From positions 53,196 through 117,195 of the forward strand of contig USGK01000002.1 of the NCBI GenBank assembly GCA_900554175.1: a stretch of 64,000 nucleotides of DNA, in the 5' to 3' direction. The first letter of the stretch is position 1. Each line of letters opens with the position of its first letter. Below, one piece after another: positions 7,982 to 15,650 of this stretch. Both the position numbers and the translations under genes were made by a program. Under the pieces are notes generated by a model. It was not told where the DNA came from and did no database searches. It saw only the letters and a list, made by a program, of their open reading frames with translations. Source of the DNA: an uncultured Clostridium sp. (GTDB lineage: Bacteria; Bacillota; Clostridia; TANB77; CAG-508).

Positions 7982-8518
7982 ATGGAAAATAATACAAATA
8001 GCTTAGCTCAAGACAAAGTTTTAATACTATATATCTTAAATAAAATTAATAAAGATATCACCAGTAGTGATTTATTTAAAATCATTTCAGGAATTAATGA
8101 TATAAACTATTTTTATTTTAGACAAATATTAATGGACCTTGTTGAATCTAGGCTTGTTGGATCTTACACTAAGGACAAAACTTCAGTTTTCGAACTTACT
8201 CAAGAGGGCAAAAACTCTCTTACACTCACTTTAGATGTTCTACCAGGTCTTATAAAATTGAAGGCTGATACCGTTTTGAAAAATAATTTAAATGATATTA
8301 TAGATGAATCCTCAATTGTAGCAGAATATATACCAGAAAATGAAAATAATTTTACAGTTAACTGTAAAATTATTGAAAACAACAATACTGTTTTTGAAGT
8401 AAAAACTTTTGCTGGTTCAAGAGAACGTGCAAAAGCTATAGCAGATAATTGGAAGAATAATGCAAGTGTTATTTATCCTAAAATTCTTGATTTACTTACT
8501 GAGACAGAAAAAAAGTAG
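7982..8518 (+). CDS. DUF4364-family winged-helix-like protein
   Basis: 178 residues. The ATG at 7982 is chosen over an upstream GTG because AAGGAAG is correctly spaced only for the ATG. Residues about 8-85 resemble a winged-helix domain (KVLILYILNKIN at the first helix, then LTQEGK); the C-terminal half is a mixed alpha/beta domain. I recognise the arrangement as DUF4364, widespread in Clostridia and of unproven function, probably a transcription regulator. It is a single-gene unit with its own promoter and terminator, divergent from the lspA-like/rluD operon. Targets are unknown. Confidence 0.75.
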   Translation: MENNTNSLAQDKVLILYILNKINKDITSSDLFKIISGINDINYFYFRQILMDLVESRLVGSYTKDKTSVFELTQEGKNSLTLTLDVLPGLIKLKADTVLKNNLNDIIDESSIVAEYIPENENNFTVNCKIIENNNTVFEVKTFAGSRERAKAIADNWKNNASVIYPKILDLLTETEKK

Positions 8519-8540
8519 AGTATCTTACTCTACTTTTTCT
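8508..8540 (+). terminator. Terminator of the DUF4364 gene
   Basis: A 13-pair perfect stem (AAAAAGTAGAGTA with its complement, loop TCT) ends in a T-run. The TAG stop codon of the gene lies inside the stem. The A-rich left flank would let it also stop minus-strand transcription. Confidence 0.85.
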
Positions 8541-8617
8541 ATATTAATTAATATGTCAACATAAGTATACATACTTTGCATAATTATTTATGCTTGCAAA
8601 TATTCTAAACTAATTCT

Positions 8618-9055
8618 CTATTTTAACTCTGTTATAGCTTTTCTTGCAAGCTCATCACATCTATTATTAAGCTCTACATTACTGTGACCTTTTACTTTAT
8701 TAAATGTAACTTTATGTTTTTTAGTTAAAACATATAACTCTTCCCATAATTCTTTATTCTTTACATCTTTTCCATCTGCTGTTTTCCAGCCTTTTTTTAT
8801 CCAGTTATAAATCCAACCTTGATTAAAACTATTAACGGAATATGCACTATCACTGTATATTTCAACTTCACATTTTTGTTTTAATGCTTTTAAACCTTCA
8901 ATTATGGCTGTAAGTTCCATTATATTATTAGTTGTATTCTTATCTCCACCATATATTTCCTTTTTGTGTTCTCCACAAATTAAAACCGCAGCCCATCCTC
9001 CTGGACCAGGGTTTCCTGAACAAGCTCCATCTGTATAGATTATTACTTTTTGCAT
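8618..9055 (-). CDS. rnhA: Ribonuclease HI
   Basis: 145 residues, ATG preceded by AAAGGAG. It has the RNase HI core: [17 protein letters not shown] at 6-22 with the first catalytic Asp, [13 protein letters not shown] with the catalytic Glu at about 47, YSDSAYSVN with Asp at about 68, and [18 protein letters not shown] with the His and final Asp. It cleaves the RNA strand of RNA-DNA hybrids. It lies 13 bases after the pseudouridine synthase gene, so it is probably cotranscribed. No hybrid-binding N-terminal domain is present. Confidence 0.96.
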   Translation of the reverse strand: MQKVIIYTDGACSGNPGPGGWAAVLICGEHKKEIYGGDKNTTNNIMELTAIIEGLKALKQKCEVEIYSDSAYSVNSFNQGWIYNWIKKGWKTADGKDVKNKELWEELYVLTKKHKVTFNKVKGHSNVELNNRCDELARKAITELK

Positions 9056-9068
9056 TTAAAAATCTCCT

Positions 9069-9743
9069 TTATAATTTATTTGGTTCTACATATTTACACA
9101 TAGTCCAATCTGGCAAACTTTTAAAAACCATCTTTTCTTTTTTTACTGGATGTTCTATTTCTAATTCATACGCCCATAGTCTTATTTGTTTTTGTTTACC
9201 TCGTACACCATATTTTTGATCTCCATACAAACTGTGTTTAAAATTAGCAAATTGAACTCTTATCTGGTGATGTCTTCCAGTGTATAGAATTATTTTTACC
9301 AAACTTAGATTTCTTTTTTCATCATAATCTAATACTTCGTAATCTAACTTAGCCAATTTTGAATTTTTTTTATTCTTATCTACTACTTTACTTATATTAT
9401 TTCTCTCATCTTTATATAAATAGTCCTCTAAAGTTCCTTTTATATTTTCTATTTTTCCATCAACTACAGCTAAATATCTCTTTTTAAATATTTTGTTTCT
9501 AACTTGTTCACTAAGTCTTGATGCTGATTTTGATGTTCTTGCAAATACCATTACTCCACCAACAGGCCTGTCCAATCTATGTACCAATCCCAAATAAACT
9601 TCTCCAGGTTTATTATACTTTTCTTTGATATATTGCTTTACCATAGTTAGCATATCTATATCTCCTGTTTTATCTTTTTGTGATGGAATATTTGGTTCTT
9701 TTTCAACTACTATTATCTGATTATCTTCATATATTACTTTCAT
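9069..9743 (-). CDS. RluA-family pseudouridine synthase without S4 domain
   Basis: 224 residues, starting at MKVIYEDN with a GAGGG site about 14 bases upstream; the longer frame overlaps the previous gene and lacks an RBS. The catalytic motif HRLDRPVGG is at 55-63, with Asp58 as the expected nucleophile, and GRHHQIRVQFA follows. No S4 domain precedes the catalytic domain, unlike the rluD gene of this window. The family modifies uridines in tRNA or 23S rRNA; the target cannot be told from sequence. It sits between the methyltransferase and rnhA genes with short spacings, suggesting an RNA-related operon. Confidence 0.88.
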   Translation of the reverse strand: MKVIYEDNQIIVVEKEPNIPSQKDKTGDIDMLTMVKQYIKEKYNKPGEVYLGLVHRLDRPVGGVMVFARTSKSASRLSEQVRNKIFKKRYLAVVDGKIENIKGTLEDYLYKDERNNISKVVDKNKKNSKLAKLDYEVLDYDEKRNLSLVKIILYTGRHHQIRVQFANFKHSLYGDQKYGVRGKQKQIRLWAYELEIEHPVKKEKMVFKSLPDWTMCKYVEPNKL

Positions 9744-9774
9744 ATTTAATATCAATTCCCTCTTAAAGTTCAAA

Positions 9775-10641
9775 CTAAATTTCTTCCCATCTTCCATATA
9801 TTCCACATGGTAAAATTAATTTTGACTTTTCCATTGGTAAACCTATTTCACCTGACTCAACTTTACCATTATATTTCTTTGATATTGTCAAGTTTAAAAT
9901 ATTTGCCAAAACTGTGCTTGATATTCCTGTTGTATAAGAATTTATTAAGAAAAATAATGGATTATCTGACATAACTTTAGCACATAATTCTACTAAATCG
10001 TAAATATTATTTTCAAATTGCCATACTTCCCCATTTGTACCTCTTCCATAAGATGGAGGATCCATTATAATTGCATCATATTTATGTTCTCTTCTTATTT
10101 CTCTATTAACAAATTTAACAACATCATCTACTATATATCGTACTTTTTTATCTGATAAATTTGAACTTTCAACATTTTCCTTGGCCCAAGATACCATACC
10201 TTTAGAGCTATCCACATGGCAAACCTCTGCACCTGCACTCAAACATGCTACAGTTGCTCCACCTGTATATGCAAATAAATTTAAAACTCTTATAGGTCTA
10301 TTTGAATCTCTTATTTTTTCAATCATCCAATCCCAATTGACTGCTTGTTCTGGAAATAATCCTGTATGTTTAAATCCCATTGGTTTAATGTTAAATGTTA
10401 GGTTTTTATATTTTACTTGCCAATTCTTAGGAACACTTTTTTTATATTCCCATGCTCCTCCTCCTGATTTACTTCTTTTATATATTGCATTTGCTTTTCC
10501 CCATTCTTTAGGATAACTTTTATTTTTCCATACAATTTGTGGATCTGGTCTTGAAAGAATAATATCTTTCCATATTTCTAATTTTTGCCCATCTGCCATA
10601 TCTATTATTTTATAATCTTTCCAACTATTTGCTATTTTCAT
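9775..10641 (-). CDS. Class I SAM-dependent methyltransferase, RlmI/RlmK-like
   Basis: 288 residues. SAM-binding motif I is VLNLFAYTGGATVA at about 120-133, with the acidic motif II residue in HVDSSKGM. The catalytic motif is IIMDPPSYGRG at about 190-200, typical of base methyltransferases. The fold matches the C-terminal domain of RlmI/RlmK rRNA cytosine/guanine methyltransferases but lacks their N-terminal PUA domain. I infer an RNA substrate. It is followed after 31 bases by the RluA-family gene and then rnhA, so this small unit is devoted to RNA. Confidence 0.8.
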   Translation of the reverse strand: MKIANSWKDYKIIDMADGQKLEIWKDIILSRPDPQIVWKNKSYPKEWGKANAIYKRSKSGGGAWEYKKSVPKNWQVKYKNLTFNIKPMGFKHTGLFPEQAVNWDWMIEKIRDSNRPIRVLNLFAYTGGATVACLSAGAEVCHVDSSKGMVSWAKENVESSNLSDKKVRYIVDDVVKFVNREIRREHKYDAIIMDPPSYGRGTNGEVWQFENNIYDLVELCAKVMSDNPLFFLINSYTTGISSTVLANILNLTISKKYNGKVESGEIGLPMEKSKLILPCGIYGRWEEI

Positions 10642-10675
10642 ATTCTACTTTTAACAGAACTGTTATTTCCTCCTA

Positions 10676-10885
10676 TTATCTTATTTTTTCTAAAATAATA
10701 ATAAAATTATACACAAGAATAAAATTAAAACAAGATGCTAATAAAAAAATAAACATTGTAAAAGAAATTATTTTATTCTTTTTTATAAAATTAATTAAAC
10801 TTGTCCTTTTCTTTTTTATTACCTTTTCTTCTTTAAATGCTGATGTATAATTTTTCTTAAATATATTTTCTTTTGATATCTCCAT
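10676..10885 (-). CDS. Small single-span membrane protein
   Basis: 69 residues, not recognised. A very strong AGGAGG precedes the ATG by 7 bases, which supports real translation. Residues 1-38 are basic (KKKRTSLINFIKKNK) and cytoplasmic by the positive-inside rule; residues about 40-65 form one hydrophobic span. There is no signal-peptidase site. It lies 34 bases upstream of the methyltransferase gene and divergent from the small RNA gene, with the phased T-tracts in the shared upstream region. It could be a small regulatory membrane protein. Confidence 0.6.
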   Translation of the reverse strand: MEISKENIFKKNYTSAFKEEKVIKKKRTSLINFIKKNKIISFTMFIFLLASCFNFILVYNFIIILEKIR

Positions 10886-10916
10886 AAAAAACCTCCTAAT
10901 ACAATATATGCAGTAG

Positions 10917-10978
10917 AAACTTTTTTATGACTTTTTTATGACTTTTTTATTGACTTTTTTTAATTTTTATTGTATACT
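10917..10978 (+). promoter_or_regulatory. Strong promoter with phased T-tracts for the small RNA
   Basis: TTGACT (10950-10955) and TATACT (10973-10978) have a 17-base spacer. Immediately upstream, T6 tracts at 10921, 10932 and 10943 and another at 10955 recur every 11-12 bases, as the repeat ACTTTTTTATG. Phased tracts of this kind bend DNA and act as UP-elements. There is no plus-strand ORF downstream, so the promoter should drive an untranslated RNA starting near 10985. Confidence 0.8.
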
Positions 10979-10984
10979 AAATGT

Positions 10985-11163
10985 ACTGGTCTATATAATC
11001 AGTAGCGCCGGTATTTATATTAGTTTTTTTAGGACCAGTTCCCTTCTACTATGTTTCGTACATCCTCCTTAATAATACACTGTCTATCTATACATTTGTA
11101 CCTTTTTTTAGGCTAATATAAATTCCGGAGGGCTCGTAGTTATTAAACTACGAGTCCATTTTT
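10985..11163 (+). ncRNA. Candidate free-standing small RNA, about 179 nt
   Basis: The region between two minus-strand genes has its own consensus promoter, no ORF, and ends in a 12-pair terminator (11130-11141 with 11146-11157) plus a T-run. Arms 11008-11023 and 11113-11128 pair at 15 of 16 positions. The predicted 5' end, ACTGGTC (10985-10991), is perfectly complementary to GACCAGT (11033-11039). That pairing crosses the long helix, so it would form a pseudoknot or an alternative fold. The loop holds a small hairpin (ATGT/ACAT, 11051-11063) and pyrimidine tracts including CCTCCTT (11065-11071), complementary to Shine-Dalgarno sequences. A 6S RNA is an alternative. I recognise no known family. 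Confidence 0.7.
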
Positions 11164-12664
11164 ATGTATTATTATTTTCTGAAAGATTGTTATTTGCACC
11201 TTTTACATTATTTTTATTTGTTTCATTTGTATTTTCTTTAGATGTATTGTTCTTGTCTTTAGTATTAGTTGTTGAATTTTTAGGATATATTCCTTTACTT
11301 TCTAAGGTTTTGATTATATCATATTCTTTCTTATTAAATTGCATATAATAAAATCTCTCACCAGACGATATTTTTATATACATTGAATCAAAAGAAAATG
11401 GCATTCCTAACTCTTTTCCGTTTTCCTTTAGTAATGAATATTTTCTATCTTTTTGAGCTATAATATAATTATATTCTGGTAAAATTAACAACCCATATGT
11501 ATTTGAGCCATTTGTAGCACTACATCCTATGTTATCATATATAAATCCATTTGTAAGCATAGTACCTTTTATGTCATATAATGCCCATTTATTATCTTGT
11601 TTTACTGGAATTAAATTTTCTAATAAAATATAAGAATTTTTTATTCCATTTGTTTCATAGTTTGTATTATCTAGTCCAACTTTTTCATTTTCAATATATA
11701 TTACTTCTTTCCCGACACCATCTAAGACACCATATAAATTATTTTTTTTTGCTAAATATAGATCATTTTTAGCATCAATTAGTGATAGATTATCATACTC
11801 TGGTTTTATTAATGTTTTTCCATCTGAAGATATTAATCCAACTTTTTTATTTGATGCAACTAAAAAGCTTGAGTTAAATTTAAAATATTTTATTCCATCA
11901 TATTTTTCTTCTAAGATAAATTTACCTGTACTTAAATCTAATACACCATATTTTTTACTGCTAGAATCACCTTCTGTTGCAACAATCAAAAAACCGTCTA
12001 AAATTCCCTTTTCATTAACAAAATTCTCTTTATCTAAAGAACCACATGAACCATATTTTCCATCTTCTATTAATTTAGAATACCAATCTATTAAGTAATT
12101 TAAAGTATATATAGTAATTTGATTTTTTTCTTTATCATATTCAAACGAAACATTAAATCCCTTTTCTATTCCATCCATAGTTGTATATAATTTATTATTT
12201 TTCTCTATTACTTTGCTATCTAATTCTAAATATTCGTATTCACGATTATTATCAGAAAGATCTAATTTATATAATATATTTGAGTTAAGTTCATAATTTG
12301 CAATTTCTTCATAAGTAGTATTTTCCTTAATAGCACTTACATAACACTTATTTGTGTCTTCTGTTGCATTATTATATTCTCCATTATATGCTTTATATCC
12401 TAAATATTGAGATATATCTTTAATTGGAAGTAATATATTGACATTTCCATTAGCATCTTGTTCAAAATCCAACATTGATAATATTTCTTTATTTTGCGCT
12501 CCATCTATGTATACTTTCAATTTTTTTCCATCTTCTTTTTTTAGCAATATAATTAAAAAAATTAAAACTATTATTATAATAAAGGTTACTGAAATAGATG
12601 CTGTTAACATTTTATTTATTTTTTTATCTTTTTGTTTATTTTTTTCTTCATCATACCATTGCAT
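11162..12664 (-). CDS. Membrane-anchored WG-repeat protein
   Basis: 500 residues; ATG preceded by GAGGTGATGTT. The N-terminus is cytoplasmic and basic, with one membrane span at about 19-42, so the bulk lies outside the cell. Residues about 45-185 resemble the copper-amine-oxidase N-terminal-like domain used as a stalk or binding module in Clostridia (LPIKDISQYLGYKA). Residues about 210-440 hold WG-type repeats (KYGVLDLSTGK, KVGLISSDGKTLIKPEYDN, LYGVLDGVGKEVIY, KWALYDIKGT). The last 45 residues are Asn/Thr/Lys-rich and disordered. Role unknown; an envelope-exposed binding protein is plausible. It follows tgt after 14 bases, so it is probably at the end of the ruvA-tgt operon. Confidence 0.75.
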   Translation of the reverse strand: MQWYDEEKNKQKDKKINKMLTASISVTFIIIIVLIFLIILLKKEDGKKLKVYIDGAQNKEILSMLDFEQDANGNVNILLPIKDISQYLGYKAYNGEYNNATEDTNKCYVSAIKENTTYEEIANYELNSNILYKLDLSDNNREYEYLELDSKVIEKNNKLYTTMDGIEKGFNVSFEYDKEKNQITIYTLNYLIDWYSKLIEDGKYGSCGSLDKENFVNEKGILDGFLIVATEGDSSSKKYGVLDLSTGKFILEEKYDGIKYFKFNSSFLVASNKKVGLISSDGKTLIKPEYDNLSLIDAKNDLYLAKKNNLYGVLDGVGKEVIYIENEKVGLDNTNYETNGIKNSYILLENLIPVKQDNKWALYDIKGTMLTNGFIYDNIGCSATNGSNTYGLLILPEYNYIIAQKDRKYSLLKENGKELGMPFSFDSMYIKISSGERFYYMQFNKKEYDIIKTLESKGIYPKNSTTNTKDKNNTSKENTNETNKNNVKGANNNLSENNNT

Positions 12665-12678
12665 AACATCACCTCTAT

Positions 12679-13812
<1,134 letters not shown>

Positions 13813-13837
13813 CTATTTTTATCTCATAATATTTTTA

Positions 13838-14458
13838 CTATACACTTGATAATAATTTTAAAGATTCTTTTATTAATTCTTCAAGGCTAAAATCTGTATT
13901 AGCCATTTTATCACTCACTAAATCTATATCTTTTCTACTATATCCTAATACTTGAAGTGCTGTTTTCATCTCTCCTAAATTTTCATTTTGCAATTTGTTA
14001 TTTGACTTTGTATTTAGAGTTTCTTTTGCATTTGTTAACTCTGAAATTGCTTGTTCTTTTTTAATTTTATCTTTTAGTTCTAATATAATTCTTTGTGCTG
14101 TTTTTGCTCCTACTCCAGGTAATTTCTTTAAAGTAGAAACATCATCTGAAACTACTGCTATTGCAAAATCAGAAGCTTCTATTACACTTAACATTGCAAT
14201 TGCACTTTTAGCTCCTACTCCACTCACTGAAATTAAAAGTTCAAACATTCTAAGTTCTTCTTTTGTTTTAAATCCAAAAATACTTATATCATCTTCCATT
14301 ACTCTATAATAAGTATGTACCTTTACTATCTCTCCTATATTTCCCATATTTTGAATAGATTTATCTGACATAAATACTTTGTAGCCCAAGCCTCCTACAT
14401 CTATTACTATATATCCTATATTTTTTGAAGCTAATTCACCTTTTATGTATGCTAACAT
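13838..14458 (-). CDS. ruvA: Holliday junction DNA-binding subunit RuvA
   Basis: 206 residues; ATG preceded by AAGGAGG. The N-terminal OB-fold begins MLAYIKGELASK. Helix-hairpin-helix motifs include LISVSGVGAKSAIAML at about 75-90 and LKKLPGVGAKTAQRIILELKDK at about 110-130. The C-terminal domain III (LQVLGYSRKDI) would contact RuvB. RuvA tetramers hold the four-way junction. It leads the ruvA-tgt group; ruvB is separated by nine genes, a split of the usual ruvAB pair. Confidence 0.96.
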   Translation of the reverse strand: MLAYIKGELASKNIGYIVIDVGGLGYKVFMSDKSIQNMGNIGEIVKVHTYYRVMEDDISIFGFKTKEELRMFELLISVSGVGAKSAIAMLSVIEASDFAIAVVSDDVSTLKKLPGVGAKTAQRIILELKDKIKKEQAISELTNAKETLNTKSNNKLQNENLGEMKTALQVLGYSRKDIDLVSDKMANTDFSLEELIKESLKLLSSV

Positions 14459-14495
14459 TTTTTCCTCCTTAGTTATAAAAAATAAATTTTAGAAT

Positions 14496-14981
14496 TTATT
14501 TTACTTTTTCCTCAATAAACTTTTCTATAACCTCAATAATTCTGCTCTTTTCTTTAATATATTTTTTAAAATTCCTATTTTCTATTTCTCTAATTGCATC
14601 TTTTAAATTTTCCAAATTTTCTATTCCTATAAGATATCCATTGTCATTAAAATTTTTAACAATTTGACTTTGATGATTATTTACATGTTCTCCAAATTCA
14701 CTTTTTCTTGGAACTGCAATTACTTTTTTTCCTGCTTCTAAAGCCATTTGAATTGAACCTATTCCTCCATGACTAATGACTATATTTGCTTCTTCTACTA
14801 ACTCTTTTAGCTCTTCTTTTGGAATCATATCAAAAATTTTCATCTTTTTTGTCTCAAATTTTGTAAATCCTGCCTGAACTATTACATCTTCATGAATGAC
14901 TTTTGAATCTATGCAAATTTCAATTTCTCTCAATAATCTGCTAAAGTCATTATTTTGTGTTCCTAATAATACTAATATCAT
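14496..14981 (-). CDS. Alg13-like glycosyltransferase catalytic subunit
   Basis: 161 residues from MILVLLGTQNNDF, where AAAGG is well placed; the longer frame runs back over the neighbouring gene. It matches the C-terminal, nucleotide-sugar-binding half of glycosyltransferase family 28: the N-terminal strand and GTQ loop, then VISHGGIGSIQMALEAGKKVIAVPR, with the HGG signature at about 92-96. In bacteria such proteins (PssE/EpsF/Cps14G type) pair with an Alg14-like membrane partner to add a sugar to a lipid-linked acceptor. That partner is encoded 23 bases upstream. The sugar is not predictable, and no larger polysaccharide cluster is visible. Confidence 0.85.
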   Translation of the reverse strand: MILVLLGTQNNDFSRLLREIEICIDSKVIHEDVIVQAGFTKFETKKMKIFDMIPKEELKELVEEANIVISHGGIGSIQMALEAGKKVIAVPRKSEFGEHVNNHQSQIVKNFNDNGYLIGIENLENLKDAIREIENRNFKKYIKEKSRIIEVIEKFIEEKVK

Positions 14982-15004
14982 CTTTTTGCCTTTCTTTTCG
15001 CTGT

Positions 15005-15490
15005 TTATAAAATTTTTCCTGCATACACAGCCTTTGGGTAAATTTTGAGCATTTCTTTCCATTGCACTAAAAATAAATCAGCTATAGGATAAATTAACCT
15101 ACCTGTTGCCGTTTTTGTGTTAATATTTGCAATTGTTTCTATATATATTATTTTACTCCCAAAAATTTTTCCTAAATAACACATTGGTCCAGCCGTATGT
15201 GTCCCTGTTGTGATTATTACTTTTGGTCTGATTTTGAAATACAATACAATTGTTTTTAAAATCAAAAAAGAATATATAAATATGTATTTAAAAAGTTTAC
15301 TTCTTGTCCCATAAGGCAAATAATGCATTCTTTCTCCGTATTGATCTTTTAAATATTCATTTGTTTTATCTTTCTCTGTAATTATATTATAATCATATTT
15401 TTCAAACATCGGTGCAAGTTGTAAAAGTTCATTTAAATGTCCTCCAGTGCTTGAGATAAATAAAACTTTTTTCCTCTTACTTTTCTCCAT
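15005..15490 (-). CDS. Alg14-like membrane-anchor subunit of the glycosyltransferase
   Basis: 161 residues. The N-terminus KVLFISSTGGHLNELLQL (8-25) is the Alg14/PssD glycine-rich motif. A hydrophobic segment at about 68-87 (FKYIFIYSFLILKTIVLYF) should tether it to the membrane, and VIITTGTHTAGPMCYLGK follows. It recruits the catalytic Alg13-like subunit encoded just downstream. The pair forms a two-gene operon with a consensus promoter at 15514-15542. It is likely involved in surface glycan assembly; the acceptor is unknown. Confidence 0.85.
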   Translation of the reverse strand: MEKSKRKKVLFISSTGGHLNELLQLAPMFEKYDYNIITEKDKTNEYLKDQYGERMHYLPYGTRSKLFKYIFIYSFLILKTIVLYFKIRPKVIITTGTHTAGPMCYLGKIFGSKIIYIETIANINTKTATGRLIYPIADLFLVQWKEMLKIYPKAVYAGKIL

Positions 15491-15513
15491 CTAATCCTCC
15501 AATAGTTATGAAT

Positions 15514-15542
15514 ATTTTACACTATGCATAAAAAAATATCAA
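15514..15542 (-). promoter_or_regulatory. SigA promoter of the Alg14/Alg13-like pair
   Basis: Minus-strand TTGATA (15537-15542) and TAAAAT (15514-15519), spacer 17 bases. The gene start is 24 bases downstream, with GGAGG between. Confidence 0.75.
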
Positions 15543-15600
15543 GTAAATTGCGAAAATAAATATAGTATTTATTACTAATGAAACCATTTATTTTGCGTAA

Positions 15601-15638
15601 AATATTAGAGCGAAAAATATTTTTTCCGCCCTAATATT
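15601..15638 (-). terminator. Strong hairpin after glgP
   Basis: Nearly perfect inverted repeat of about 38 bases (AATATTAGGGCG with CGCTCTAATATT, plus an inner A/T stem). It starts 12 bases after the glgP stop. The T-run after it is short (TTTTA), so termination may be partial. Confidence 0.65.
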
Positions 15639-15650
15639 CTTATTAAATAT

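Noticed and set aside
10917..10948. CRISPR-like short repeats
   Set aside because: The units are 11 bp, contiguous and without spacers; they are phased T-tracts. No CRISPR array or cas gene is seen in the window.
10985..11163. preQ1 or other metabolite riboswitch, suggested by nearby tgt and queH
   Set aside because: The element is on the opposite strand to those genes and ends in a terminator with no plus-strand gene after it.
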